Shown in pieces: positions 33,349 to 41,259 of a stretch of 41,259 nucleotides of DNA. This DNA comes from an uncultured Clostridia bacterium (GTDB taxonomy: Bacteria; Bacillota; Clostridia; Oscillospirales; CAG-272), in NCBI GenBank assembly GCA_946410595.1, contig CAMKAU010000010.1, forward strand, positions 1 through 41,259. The letters run 5' to 3'. The notes beneath the pieces are model-generated. The model did no database searches. It worked only from the letters and a program-made list of their open reading frames with translations, and was not told where the DNA came from. Position 1 is the first letter of the stretch; every line of letters starts with the position of its first letter. Both the position numbers and the translations under genes were made by a program.

Positions 33349-35790
33349 ATGAAGCATCACAAAAACGCCTCCCGCACGTCTCCGCTTTTCCGGATCCTTT
33401 CGATGATCCTTTCACTCCTTTTCTGCGCCGCGGCGCTCGGCTCCTGCGATAAGCCGGACGTCCCGCCGGCGGACAGCACGGACGCCCTGCCCGAGGACGA
33501 TTTTGCCGCGGAAGCGGCGACCGTCTTTGTAACGCAGGACGGCGCCGGCGAAAAGGACGGCTCCTCGCCGGAGAACGCCGCCACCCTTGCCGACGGCCTC
33601 GGCAAAACCAAAAAAGCGGGCGGCGCCGTCGTCGTTTGCGGGCCCGTTTCCTTTGACGAAGAATACTACTTCCCCTCCAACGGCGCGGCCGTTACCCTGA
33701 CCTCCGTCTGGGAGGGCACCGACTACCGGACGGCGGCGGACGCGAAGCTCTCCTTCTCCGCCAACGCCTTCTTTTACGGCGACTATCTCTTTGACGGCGT
33801 GACGATCTCCGCCGAAAAAGCCGATCTGCTCTTCTGCCTCCAGTACAACAACGTGACCTTCGGCGCGGACGTTGAGTGTGTCCGCGCGTCCGGCGTTTCG
33901 ACCGATATCGCGCTGATCTGCGGCTACAACGTCCCCTCCAGCGCCTACCGCACCGTGGAACAGGTCAGCTGCCACAAGGACGCCGCCGTCACCGTGAAGG
34001 GCGGCTCCTGGCAGTACCTGCGCGGCGGCAACCGCCGCACCCAGGCGAAGTCCGCCTTCGGCACCGTGGACGAGGGCGTTACCTTTGCGATCTTCGTGGA
34101 GGGCGGGACCTTCTCCGTCGCCTCCGGGCGGGATCTCAACTCTGCCGCGGGCATGAACAGCGTGGCCGGCTCGGTCTATATGGAGATCAGCGGCGGCGCC
34201 TTTGAGGGCCCGGTCTATCTCCTCTCCCGCGCCGGGAGCAACACGGAGCTTTATCCCGTGTCCGTTACCGGCAGCGTGACGCTGAAGATCACCGGCGGGA
34301 CCTTCCGCTCGAAAGAGCTGGCCGTCCGCCAGACGACCTCCGACAAAATCGCCCTCTCCTCTCACGCGGAAACGGTCCTCTGCATCTCCGGCGGGACCTT
34401 CCCGGCGGGAACGGTCGCCACGGGCGACACGAACAGCAGCGTCCTCCTCGCCGACGGCGTGGGCGTGACCGCGAAGTCCTTCACGAAGACCCTCTCCGGC
34501 AGCGCCGATCAGATCGCCGCGCCGACCATGAAGGCGAACGCCCCCTCCTACACCGAGCCCCCCTTCCCCGAGACGAAGCCGAAGACCGGCCCCCTCACGG
34601 CGGAAGAGGAAAAGAGTCTGATCCCCGAGACCGCCGCCTCGCTTGCGAAGGTCCGGAAGCTGGAACAGAACACGCCGGCGTCCTCGATGCGTCTGCGCGA
34701 CCCCAACAAGCTCTACTCCCTTGACGCGGTGCGCAGCGTAAAGTTCGTCTCGATGCTGACGGGCGAGTATTCGATCAACAAAACGATCACCAACTACGAT
34801 ATCGCGGGCGCGGGCGGCGGCTATATGATCGACTGCGGAGGCAGCGTCCTCCTCGCCTTCGGCGACTGCAACCCCGAGGGCGAGCTCGGCAAGCCGTGGC
34901 GCGCAAACGCCCTCGCCTTCACGACCGACCGGGACTACACCGACGGCATTACTCTTGACGGTTTCTATATGGGCGACACCTTCCAGAGCGCGCCCTTCTC
35001 CGGCGAGTTCCTCCTCTCCGGGCACGACACGAAGAACAAGACCGAAGAATCGAAGATCCCGACGGGCGGCGTGATGATCGGCGATACCCTCTACTTCTGC
35101 TATATGTCGGTCGCCAGCTGGCGGGAAACCGACCGCAACGGCTGCTGGCCCTGCAACTACGGCGGGATCGCCAAATCGACCGACTTCGGCCGCAGCTGGG
35201 AAACGCCCTCCGACCTGCGCTGGCCGGCGGGAACCGACGTCTCCGACCCCGTTGAGGAGATCCCGGAGTGGGGTCTGGCGCAGCTCTATCCCGTCTTGGA
35301 CGGAGATTACGTCTACTTCTTCGGCGTTCCGGGCGGACGCAGGGGCTACTGCCGCCTGATGCGCGTCAAGCAGTCCCAGATCGAGAACTTCTCCGCCTAT
35401 GAGTATATGACCGGCCGGGACGAAAACGGCAACGCGATCTTCGAGCGCGGCGAGAAGGCGATGATGACCAACTACGCCGCGGTGGACAAGTGCGTCGGCG
35501 GCGTCGGCGTGATGTATAACGAATACCTCGGCGAGTGGCTGATGTTCTACTGCACGCCGGAAACGGGCAGTTTGAAAAACTGTATCGTGATGCGCGCCGC
35601 GAAGACCCTTGACGGCAAGTGGTCCGAGGCGGTCCAGGTTATGTCGCAGGCGACCTTCGGCGCCGTTTACGAGCCGCGCGTTTCCGCCTCTTACACGCGG
35701 GAGGGCGGCCGCTATATGATGCTGATCACCTCGCGCTGGGATATCTACAATTCCATCGTCTGGGAAATCGAACTTTCCAAAAAGGACTGA
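33349..35790 (+). CDS. DUF4185-type lipoprotein with beta-helix-like region (paralogue 1)
   Basis: 813 residues. A lipoprotein signal (ILSMILSLLFCAAALGSC, lipobox Cys33) predicts attachment outside the membrane. Residues about 60-370 have repeated strands with ISGGAFEGPVYLLSR, ITGGTFRSKELAVRQ and ISGGTFPAG, a right-handed beta-helix-like pattern. The C-terminal 370 residues resemble DUF4185: ESKIPTGGVMIGDTLYFCYM, GRSWETPSDLRWPAG, VLDGDYVYFFGVPGGRRG, GGVGVMYNEYLGEWLMFYC and EPRVSASYTREGGRYMML, read as beta-propeller blades of possible glycan-binding or hydrolase type. AAGGAG precedes the ATG. A close paralogue follows after 45 bases, so this is a tandem duplication. Confidence 0.8.
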   Translation: MKHHKNASRTSPLFRILSMILSLLFCAAALGSCDKPDVPPADSTDALPEDDFAAEAATVFVTQDGAGEKDGSSPENAATLADGLGKTKKAGGAVVVCGPVSFDEEYYFPSNGAAVTLTSVWEGTDYRTAADAKLSFSANAFFYGDYLFDGVTISAEKADLLFCLQYNNVTFGADVECVRASGVSTDIALICGYNVPSSAYRTVEQVSCHKDAAVTVKGGSWQYLRGGNRRTQAKSAFGTVDEGVTFAIFVEGGTFSVASGRDLNSAAGMNSVAGSVYMEISGGAFEGPVYLLSRAGSNTELYPVSVTGSVTLKITGGTFRSKELAVRQTTSDKIALSSHAETVLCISGGTFPAGTVATGDTNSSVLLADGVGVTAKSFTKTLSGSADQIAAPTMKANAPSYTEPPFPETKPKTGPLTAEEEKSLIPETAASLAKVRKLEQNTPASSMRLRDPNKLYSLDAVRSVKFVSMLTGEYSINKTITNYDIAGAGGGYMIDCGGSVLLAFGDCNPEGELGKPWRANALAFTTDRDYTDGITLDGFYMGDTFQSAPFSGEFLLSGHDTKNKTEESKIPTGGVMIGDTLYFCYMSVASWRETDRNGCWPCNYGGIAKSTDFGRSWETPSDLRWPAGTDVSDPVEEIPEWGLAQLYPVLDGDYVYFFGVPGGRRGYCRLMRVKQSQIENFSAYEYMTGRDENGNAIFERGEKAMMTNYAAVDKCVGGVGVMYNEYLGEWLMFYCTPETGSLKNCIVMRAAKTLDGKWSEAVQVMSQATFGAVYEPRVSASYTREGGRYMMLITSRWDIYNSIVWEIELSKKD

Positions 35791-35835
35791 CGGCAGTACA
35801 GTCCCCTCCCGATCCCGACTGAAAAGGAGAACGCC

Positions 35836-38532
35836 GTGAAACGAACGAAACACGCCGGACGCCCTCTGCTTGCCCTGCTCCTGCTCTGCTCTCTGATGCC
35901 GATCGGCTGCGCGCCCGCCGCGCCGGCCTCCCCCGCCTCGTCGGAAACGGCGGGAACGGGAAAGGCGCCTCTGCCCGCCGGGACCGCCGAACAGACGGAG
36001 GCCCCGCAGACCGCCGCGCCGGAAACGAAAAAAATCGGCGAAACGGAAACCGCCGCGCCGGAAACGGACCCCGCGCAGACCGGGACGGCGGAGACCGATC
36101 CTTCTCACGGCGGGTCGGAGGAGACCGCGGCGCCCGAAACCGCGGCGCCCGAAACCGCGGCGCCCGAAACGGCGGCGCCGGAGACCGAAGCGCCCGAAGG
36201 GCTGCAGGGCGGGGATCCCGCCGCGCCCGTCGTCTTCGTCACGCAGAAGGGCGCCGGCCGGAAGGACGGCTCCTCCCCCGAGAACGCCGCCACCCTTGCC
36301 GACGGCCTCGGCAAAACCAAAAAAACGGGCGGCACGGTCGTCGTCTGCGGTCCGCTCTCCTTCCCGGAGACCTACTACTTCCCCTCCCATGAAGCGACCG
36401 TCGTCCTGACCTCGGTCCGGGACGGGATCGACTACCGGAAAACGAGCGGCGCGAAGCTCACCTTCTCCGCCGACGCGAACTTCTACGGCGACTACCTCCT
36501 CGAGGGGCTGGCCGTCTCCGCCGGAAAAAACAACCTCTTCTTCTGCTTCCAGTATAACAACGTTACGATCGGCTTAGACGTTGAATGCTCCCGGGCAAGC
36601 GGCGTTTCGACCTATATCGCGCTGCTCGGCGGCTACAACGCTCCCTCCTCCCTCCACATGAACGCCTACCAGATCGGCTGCCACAGGGACGCTTCCGTCA
36701 CGGTGAAGTCCGGGACCTGGCAGTATCTGCGCGGCGGCAACAGCCGGATGGACCCAAAGTCCGCGTTCGGCACGGTCGACGAGGGCGTCTCCTTCTCCGT
36801 CTTTATCAAGGGCGGGCGTTTTACCGCCTCCTCGGGACAGGATTTCAACTCCGCCTCCGGGATGAACAGCGTCGCCGGTACGGTCTATATGGAGATCAGC
36901 GGCGGGACCTTTGACGGTCCGGTCTACCTCCTCTCCCGCACCGAGAGCAACCCGAACCGCAATCCCGTCGCGGTTACCGGCAGCGTCACCCTGAAGATCA
37001 CCGGCGGCACCTTCCTCTCGAAGGATCTGGCCGTCCGCCAGGTAACCTCCGACGCGATCACCGTTTCCACCTACGCGAAGACGGTCCTCTGCGTTACGGG
37101 CGGAAGCTTCCCCTCCGGGACCGTCGCCAAGGGCAACCCCGGCGCCCGTCTCTTCCTCGGAAGCGCCGTATCCCTCACCGGCAGCGCCTTTACCGTCACC
37201 GAGCAGAGCGACGCCTCCTGCCTTGCCGTACGGGCGCCCGCCCTCTCCGAAAACGGGATCCGCTATACCGATCCGCCCTCCGTTACGCTTTCCGCGACAA
37301 CGCCGCTGACCGCCGCGGAGAAAGACGCGCTCGGCCCCGAGGCGAAGGAACGCATCGCCGACGTCGACGCGCTGATCGCCGAGCAAAAGAAGCGGGAGAA
37401 CACCCCCGAGCTGCTCGCCGGTCTTTACAGCGCAAAATCGCGCACGCTGAACGACCCCGCCTATTCCCTCTACCGGGTCGAGAGTCTGCGCTTCGTTTCC
37501 CTCCTTACCGGGGAATACTCCGACAACCGCACCCTCTCGAACTACGATATCGCGCGCGTGGGCGGCGGCTATATGATCGACTGCGGCGACTCGGTTTTGA
37601 TGGCGTTCGGGGACAGTAACTCCGAAGACGGCCTCGGCAAGACCTGGCGCGCGAACAGTCTTGCCTTTACCACCGACTTTGACTACACCGACGGACTCCG
37701 GATCGACGGGTTTTATATGGGCGACAGCTTCCAGAGCAAGCCCTTTGCCGGAGAGTTCCTCCCCTCCCTGCACAAAAAGGGAACGGAGGAGTCGAAGATC
37801 CCGACGGGCGGGCTGAAGATCGGCGATACCCTCTATTTCTACTATATGTCGGTCAACGCGTGGGGCACAACGGGCCGCAACGGCTGCTGGCCCTGCAACT
37901 ACGGCGCGCTCGCCAAGTCGACCGATATGGGCCGCAGCTGGGAGACCCCCTCCGATCTGCGCTGGCCGGCGGGAACGGACGTTTCCGACCCGGTGGCAAA
38001 GGTCCCTTACTACGGACTTGCCCAGCTCTATCCCGTCCTTGACGGGGAGTGGGTCTACGTCTTCGGCGTTCCCGGCGGGCGCAAGGGCGCCTGCCGCCTG
38101 ATGCGCGTAAAGGCCGAGCAAATCGAAGATCTTTCCGCCTACGAATACATGACGGGCCGGGACGGAAACGGCCGCGGGATCTTCGAGCGGGGCGAGGCGG
38201 CGATGAACTCCAACTTTGCGGCGATCGAAGCCGCGGTCGGCGGCGTCGGCGTGATGTATAACGAATACCTCGGCGAGTGGGTCATCCTCTACTGCACCGC
38301 CTACGCGGGCGATCTGAAAAACAGTATCGTGATGCGGACGGCCAAGACCCTTGACGGCGTCTGGTCGGATCCGGTCCTGGTCATCAAGCAGGGCGGCGTG
38401 ATGGGCGCGGTCTACGAGCCGCGCGTCTCCTCCGTCTACACGCGGGAGGGCGGCCGCTATATGATGGTCATCACCTCCCGGGCGACCCTCTACCAGTCGT
38501 TTGTGTGGGAGATCGAAGTCTCGAAAAAATGA
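35836..38532 (+). CDS. DUF4185-type lipoprotein with beta-helix-like region (paralogue 2)
   Basis: 898 residues, starting at GTG with AAAGGAGA upstream. A lipoprotein signal (LLALLLLCSLMPIGC, Cys25; the residue at -3 is atypical) is followed by a long Pro/Ala/Glu/Thr linker with AAPET repeats (about 30-125), absent from paralogue 1. The remainder is collinear with paralogue 1: the VFVTQKGAGRKDGSSPENAA start, beta-helix-like repeats (ISGGTFDGPVYLLSR, ITGGTFLSKDLAVRQ) and the DUF4185 part (ESKIPTGGLKIGDTLYFYYM, GRSWETPSDLRWPAG, GGVGVMYNEYLGEW). It keeps the same domain order with a different stalk, so the proteins may bind related ligands at different distances from the membrane. The araC gene follows after 27 bases. 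Confidence 0.8.
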   Translation: MKRTKHAGRPLLALLLLCSLMPIGCAPAAPASPASSETAGTGKAPLPAGTAEQTEAPQTAAPETKKIGETETAAPETDPAQTGTAETDPSHGGSEETAAPETAAPETAAPETAAPETEAPEGLQGGDPAAPVVFVTQKGAGRKDGSSPENAATLADGLGKTKKTGGTVVVCGPLSFPETYYFPSHEATVVLTSVRDGIDYRKTSGAKLTFSADANFYGDYLLEGLAVSAGKNNLFFCFQYNNVTIGLDVECSRASGVSTYIALLGGYNAPSSLHMNAYQIGCHRDASVTVKSGTWQYLRGGNSRMDPKSAFGTVDEGVSFSVFIKGGRFTASSGQDFNSASGMNSVAGTVYMEISGGTFDGPVYLLSRTESNPNRNPVAVTGSVTLKITGGTFLSKDLAVRQVTSDAITVSTYAKTVLCVTGGSFPSGTVAKGNPGARLFLGSAVSLTGSAFTVTEQSDASCLAVRAPALSENGIRYTDPPSVTLSATTPLTAAEKDALGPEAKERIADVDALIAEQKKRENTPELLAGLYSAKSRTLNDPAYSLYRVESLRFVSLLTGEYSDNRTLSNYDIARVGGGYMIDCGDSVLMAFGDSNSEDGLGKTWRANSLAFTTDFDYTDGLRIDGFYMGDSFQSKPFAGEFLPSLHKKGTEESKIPTGGLKIGDTLYFYYMSVNAWGTTGRNGCWPCNYGALAKSTDMGRSWETPSDLRWPAGTDVSDPVAKVPYYGLAQLYPVLDGEWVYVFGVPGGRKGACRLMRVKAEQIEDLSAYEYMTGRDGNGRGIFERGEAAMNSNFAAIEAAVGGVGVMYNEYLGEWVILYCTAYAGDLKNSIVMRTAKTLDGVWSDPVLVIKQGGVMGAVYEPRVSSVYTREGGRYMMVITSRATLYQSFVWEIEVSKK
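36121..36197 (+). repeat. 15-bp coding microsatellite (AAPET linker)
   Basis: About five copies of a 15-base unit close to GAAACCGCGGCGCCC encode (A)APET repeats in the linker of paralogue 2. The first three are nearly identical and the later ones diverge, as expected of a slippage-prone linker. Confidence 0.75.
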
Positions 38533-38559
38533 TCGCTTGTCCGAAAGGAGGGTTTTAGT

Positions 38560-39444
38560 ATGCTGAACGTCAACGCCGTTTCCCCTTACGTCCGGGCCGC
38601 GCTCACCTCGACCCTCCGGCCCGGGCTTGTCTTCAAGGAGCGGGCTCTCTTTGACTACGAGCTGATCTGGTTCATCTCCAGCGGCTTCAGTCTTTTGATG
38701 AACGACAAGTCCTACGAGACAAAGCAGGGCGATATCATCCTGATCCCGCCCGGCGTCAACCACACGATCGTCGTTCCGCCGGACTCCTCTCCGCTCCACG
38801 CGCATATCCATTTTGACGTGACCTACACCCCCTCCAGCGAGTTTTCCTACGTCTCCTACAAAAACCTCGCCGACTTCACCGAGGAGGAACGGCGCTGCAT
38901 CCAGCCGGACTTTTTCGGCGGGGAGCTGGAATACCCCTTCCTCAACGTCAGCAACCGCAAGGTGTTTCTCTCTCTGGTGGAGGACGTGATCCGCACCTAC
39001 CACAACAAGCCGGTCCTCTATCAGCTGATCTGCAAGGAGCAGATGACGGCGCTGCTGCGCATGATCATCCGCGACAACATTTCCGAGCTGCGCAGTTTTG
39101 CGCACGAGGAGCCGGACTTCATCAGCAGCGTCAAGAGTTTTATCGACGCAAACTTCCTCAACTCCCGCTTTAATCTGGACGACCTCTCGGAGCAGTTCCA
39201 CTACAACAAGTTCTATCTGGTCAAAAAGTTCCGCTCCACCTACGGCGTCTCGCTGATCAAATACTGCAATTCCCTGCGCTCCGAATACGCCAAAAAGAAG
39301 CTGGAGGAGGGGCTTTCCCCCTCCCGGGTGGGAGATCTGCTCGGGTTCCCCGATATCTATTCCTTCAGCCGTTTCTTCAAGATGCAGTGCGGGCAGAGCC
39401 CCTCCGCATACCTCCGGGAGCTGCGCGGCAAACAGACCCTCTGA
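38560..39444 (+). CDS. AraC-family transcriptional regulator
   Basis: 294 residues with AAAGGAGGG before the ATG. The N-terminal cupin-like sensor (about 15-100) has [21 protein letters not shown] and HAHIHFDV. The C-terminal about 95 residues hold two helix-turn-helix motifs: [21 protein letters not shown] and [20 protein letters not shown], ending [11 protein letters not shown]. Such proteins usually bind a sugar or similar ligand and activate adjacent genes. It sits between the DUF4185 genes and the aldehyde dehydrogenase gene on the same strand, so it may control both parts; the promoter at 33247 is a candidate target. Confidence 0.92.
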   Translation: MLNVNAVSPYVRAALTSTLRPGLVFKERALFDYELIWFISSGFSLLMNDKSYETKQGDIILIPPGVNHTIVVPPDSSPLHAHIHFDVTYTPSSEFSYVSYKNLADFTEEERRCIQPDFFGGELEYPFLNVSNRKVFLSLVEDVIRTYHNKPVLYQLICKEQMTALLRMIIRDNISELRSFAHEEPDFISSVKSFIDANFLNSRFNLDDLSEQFHYNKFYLVKKFRSTYGVSLIKYCNSLRSEYAKKKLEEGLSPSRVGDLLGFPDIYSFSRFFKMQCGQSPSAYLRELRGKQTL

Positions 39445-39506
39445 CCCCGCCGGCGCCTTCCGTTTTCCAATCGGTTCCAAAATACCTCAAAAGAAGGAGA
39501 AAAGAT

Positions 39507-40388
39507 ATGGAAAAGAAAATCCCCGTCGCAATCATCGGTCCCGGCAACATCGGGCTTGACCTGATGCACAAGATCCTCAAGCGTTCCAAGAATATGGAGC
39601 TCAAGCTGATGGTAGGCAACGAGACCTCCAAGCACCTTCCTCTCGCCGCGGCGGCCGGCGTGCCGACCACCGACCGCGGGATCGAAGGGCTCCTCGAGCA
39701 CGACGATATCAAGATCGTGTTCGACGCCACCCTCGCCAGCGCCCACATGGTGCACGCGCCGCTGCTCAAGGCGGCCGGCAAGATCGCGGTCGACCTTACC
39801 CCCGCCGCGATCGGTCCCTACGTTTGCCCTCCCGTTAACCTGGAAGGGTACAAAAACGAGCCGAACCTCAACCTGATCACCTGCGGCGGCCAGGCGACGA
39901 TTCCGATCGTGTACGCCCTCAGCGAGGTGACGAAGGTCAACTACGCGGAGATCGTGGCCTGCATCGCGCGCGACAGCGCCGGCCCCGGCACCCGCGACAG
40001 CATCGACGAGTTCACCATCACGACGGCGCGCGCGCTGCGCGTGGTCGGCCGCGCCGAAAAATCCAAGGCGATCATCCTTCTCAACCCCTCCAAGCCCCCG
40101 ATCATGATGAGCAACACCATCTACTGCCTTGTGGAGGATCCCGACGAAAAGAAGATCAACGACGCGGTCAACCGGATGGTGGAACGGGTGCGGCAGTACG
40201 TTCCCGGCTACACCCTCAAGCTCCCGCCCACGATCGACGGACACCAGGTCACGATCATGGTCGAGATCGAGGGCGCGGGCGACTATCTCCCCAAATACAG
40301 CGGAAATCTCGATATCGAGACGAGCGCTGCGCTGGCGGTCGGCGAAGGGATCGCGGAACATCTTCTGAAACAAGGAGGCAATCACTGA
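39507..40388 (+). CDS. mhpF: Acetaldehyde dehydrogenase (acetylating)
   Basis: This 293-residue enzyme oxidises acetaldehyde with NAD+ and CoA to acetyl-CoA. [18 protein letters not shown] is the nucleotide-binding start, the catalytic Cys lies in [19 protein letters not shown], and [17 protein letters not shown] and [19 protein letters not shown] are typical of the MhpF/DmpF/BphJ group. The frame is open upstream from 39387, but AGAAGGAGA precedes the ATG at 39507, which matches the family. The stop is two bases from the aldolase ATG. The paired aldolase channels acetaldehyde directly into this enzyme in known complexes. The source of the hydroxy-keto acid in an anaerobe is not shown by this window. 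Confidence 0.95.
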   Translation: MEKKIPVAIIGPGNIGLDLMHKILKRSKNMELKLMVGNETSKHLPLAAAAGVPTTDRGIEGLLEHDDIKIVFDATLASAHMVHAPLLKAAGKIAVDLTPAAIGPYVCPPVNLEGYKNEPNLNLITCGGQATIPIVYALSEVTKVNYAEIVACIARDSAGPGTRDSIDEFTITTARALRVVGRAEKSKAIILLNPSKPPIMMSNTIYCLVEDPDEKKINDAVNRMVERVRQYVPGYTLKLPPTIDGHQVTIMVEIEGAGDYLPKYSGNLDIETSAALAVGEGIAEHLLKQGGNH

Positions 40389-40390
40389 TT

Positions 40391-41259
40391 ATGAAACGGA
40401 TCAACATTCTCGATTCCACTCTCCGCGACGGCTCGCACGCGATGAGCCACAAGTACACGACGGAGCAGATGGCGATGCTCGCGGAACAGATCGACAGCAC
40501 CGGCGTCGACTTCATCGAATTCGGCCACGGCAACGGCGTCGGCGGTTCCTCCATCCAGTACGGCTTCGGCGCCGCGACGGACGAGGAGTATATGAAGGCC
40601 GTCAGCCCGAAGGTGAAGAACGCGAAGCTCGCGATCATCACCCTCCCCGGCATCGGGACCCGGTACGATCTGAAGATGGCGAAGGAAAACGGCATCACCG
40701 TCGCCCGGTTCGCTACTCAGATGTCCGAGTGCGATATCGCTCGTCAGCATATCGGTATGGCGAAGGAAATGGGCCTGATCCCGTGGGCGGTCCTCCCGCT
40801 CGCCAAGTTCCTCTCGGTGGAGGAGACGCTCCGCTACGCCCAGACCTCCGAAAAGTTCGGCGCCGAGGTGATCTACCTCCTCGACGGCGGCGGATCCGCC
40901 CTGCCGGAGGAGGTCTACGAGCGTATCTTCACCCTCCAGAAGCACATTGACGTTCCGCTCGGCTTCCACGCGCACAACAATATGCAGCTTGCCGTTGCCA
41001 ACACCCTCGCGGCGATCGACGCGGGCGCGACCTACGTTGATACCTGCATCAAGGGCTTCGGCGCCGGCGCGGGCAACTGCCCCATCGAGCCGCTGCTGCT
41101 CGCGCTTGACCGCAAGGGCTACCGCACCAACGTCGATATGTATAAGGCGATGGACGTGGGCGACACCTACCTCAAACCGCTGATGCCGCGTCCGATGGAG
41201 CTGACGAGCGACCAGATCATGCTCGGCTACGGCGTCTACTCCAGCTTTATCCTCTTTGC
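40391..41259 (+). CDS. mhpE: 4-hydroxy-2-oxovalerate aldolase, 3'-truncated by the window
   Basis: About 289 of the usual roughly 340 residues are visible before the window ends. It cleaves 4-hydroxy-2-oxovalerate to pyruvate and acetaldehyde. The HMGL-like TIM barrel motifs are present: INILDSTLRDGSHAMSHKYT with the conserved Arg-Asp, DFIEFGHGNGVGGSSIQYGF, LPLAKFLSVEETLRYA, and the metal-binding histidines in PLGFHAHNNMQLAVANTLAA, then GFGAGAGNCPIEPLL. It is read through to the last base with no stop. Its start is two bases after the mhpF stop, so the two subunits of the channelled complex are coupled. Confidence 0.95.
   Translation, partial: MKRINILDSTLRDGSHAMSHKYTTEQMAMLAEQIDSTGVDFIEFGHGNGVGGSSIQYGFGAATDEEYMKAVSPKVKNAKLAIITLPGIGTRYDLKMAKENGITVARFATQMSECDIARQHIGMAKEMGLIPWAVLPLAKFLSVEETLRYAQTSEKFGAEVIYLLDGGGSALPEEVYERIFTLQKHIDVPLGFHAHNNMQLAVANTLAAIDAGATYVDTCIKGFGAGAGNCPIEPLLLALDRKGYRTNVDMYKAMDVGDTYLKPLMPRPMELTSDQIMLGYGVYSSFILF

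Noticed and set aside
36121-36197. Regular 15-bp repeat as a CRISPR-like array
   Set aside because: Units are contiguous without spacers and are in frame, encoding a Pro/Ala/Glu/Thr linker.
33412-39480. Two minus-strand frames of about 990 and 970 codons
   Set aside because: Both are antisense to the DUF4185 genes (the second also to araC). Their similarity to each other only mirrors the duplicated sense genes.

Overview
The window looks like a chromosomal segment of a GC-rich (roughly 60%) member of the Clostridia, probably an uncultured gut Oscillospirales/Christensenellales-type lineage. The pointers are a type III glutamine synthetase, a glutamate synthase split into separate proteins, an Amt-PII fusion, TnpV/DUF6809 proteins, SpoIIAA/SpoIIE-like switch proteins and DUF4185 lipoproteins. 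This placement is an inference from gene content; no ribosomal marker is present.

Layout. 1-1.8 kb: the tail of an ABC-type permease, two small mobile-element proteins (TnpV and DUF6809), a promoter-driven but misshapen tRNA-Ala(CGC)-like gene, and gene-free DNA full of palindromes and repeats. 1.8-7.9 kb (minus strand): a nucleotide operon purA-purB-guaA-pyrG behind one promoter and a structured leader. 8-13.6 kb (minus): a nitrogen operon glnN (type III glutamine synthetase) - amt-PII fusion - asnB. 13.7-20.7 kb (plus, divergent from glnN): a split glutamate synthase operon (glutaminase domain, ferredoxin-FMN synthase domain, four-cluster ferredoxin, FAD/NAD(P) oxidoreductase, GXGXG domain), then a short type I glutamine synthetase and an ANTAR-domain regulator with a degenerate receiver. 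20.8-23.5 kb (plus): a PlsC-like acyltransferase with a zinc ribbon and a Na+/glutamate symporter-like carrier. 23.5-29.6 kb (minus): a five-gene partner-switching cluster (PP2C phosphatase-kinase sensor, STAS protein, MATE transporter fused to an RsbW-like kinase domain, small alarmone hydrolase-like HD protein, STAS-phosphotransferase fusion) with no sigma factor. 29.7-32.9 kb: a large cysteine-rich surface protein (minus) and, divergently, a zinc-ribbon membrane protein. 33.2 kb to the end (plus): two tandem DUF4185 lipoproteins, an AraC regulator, acetylating acetaldehyde dehydrogenase and the start of 4-hydroxy-2-oxovalerate aldolase, cut by the window edge.

The strongest regulatory signal lies between glnN and the glutamate synthase operon. 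Two divergent consensus promoters each make a transcript that begins with a 6-bp hairpin carrying the same hexaloop AAAGGC (A at position 1, G at position 4, as in ANTAR target RNAs). In both, this hairpin overlaps one arm of an intrinsic terminator, so hairpin and terminator exclude each other. The glutamate synthase operon encodes an ANTAR protein, so a self-contained antitermination circuit for ammonium assimilation is plausible.

The strongest candidate for an undescribed system is the partner-switching cluster. It combines two RsbW-like kinase domains (one fused to a PP2C phosphatase, one to a MATE transporter), two STAS proteins (one fused to an APH-like phosphotransferase) and a (p)ppGpp-hydrolase-like protein in one tight operon. 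Its output may be transport or small-molecule phosphorylation rather than a sigma factor.
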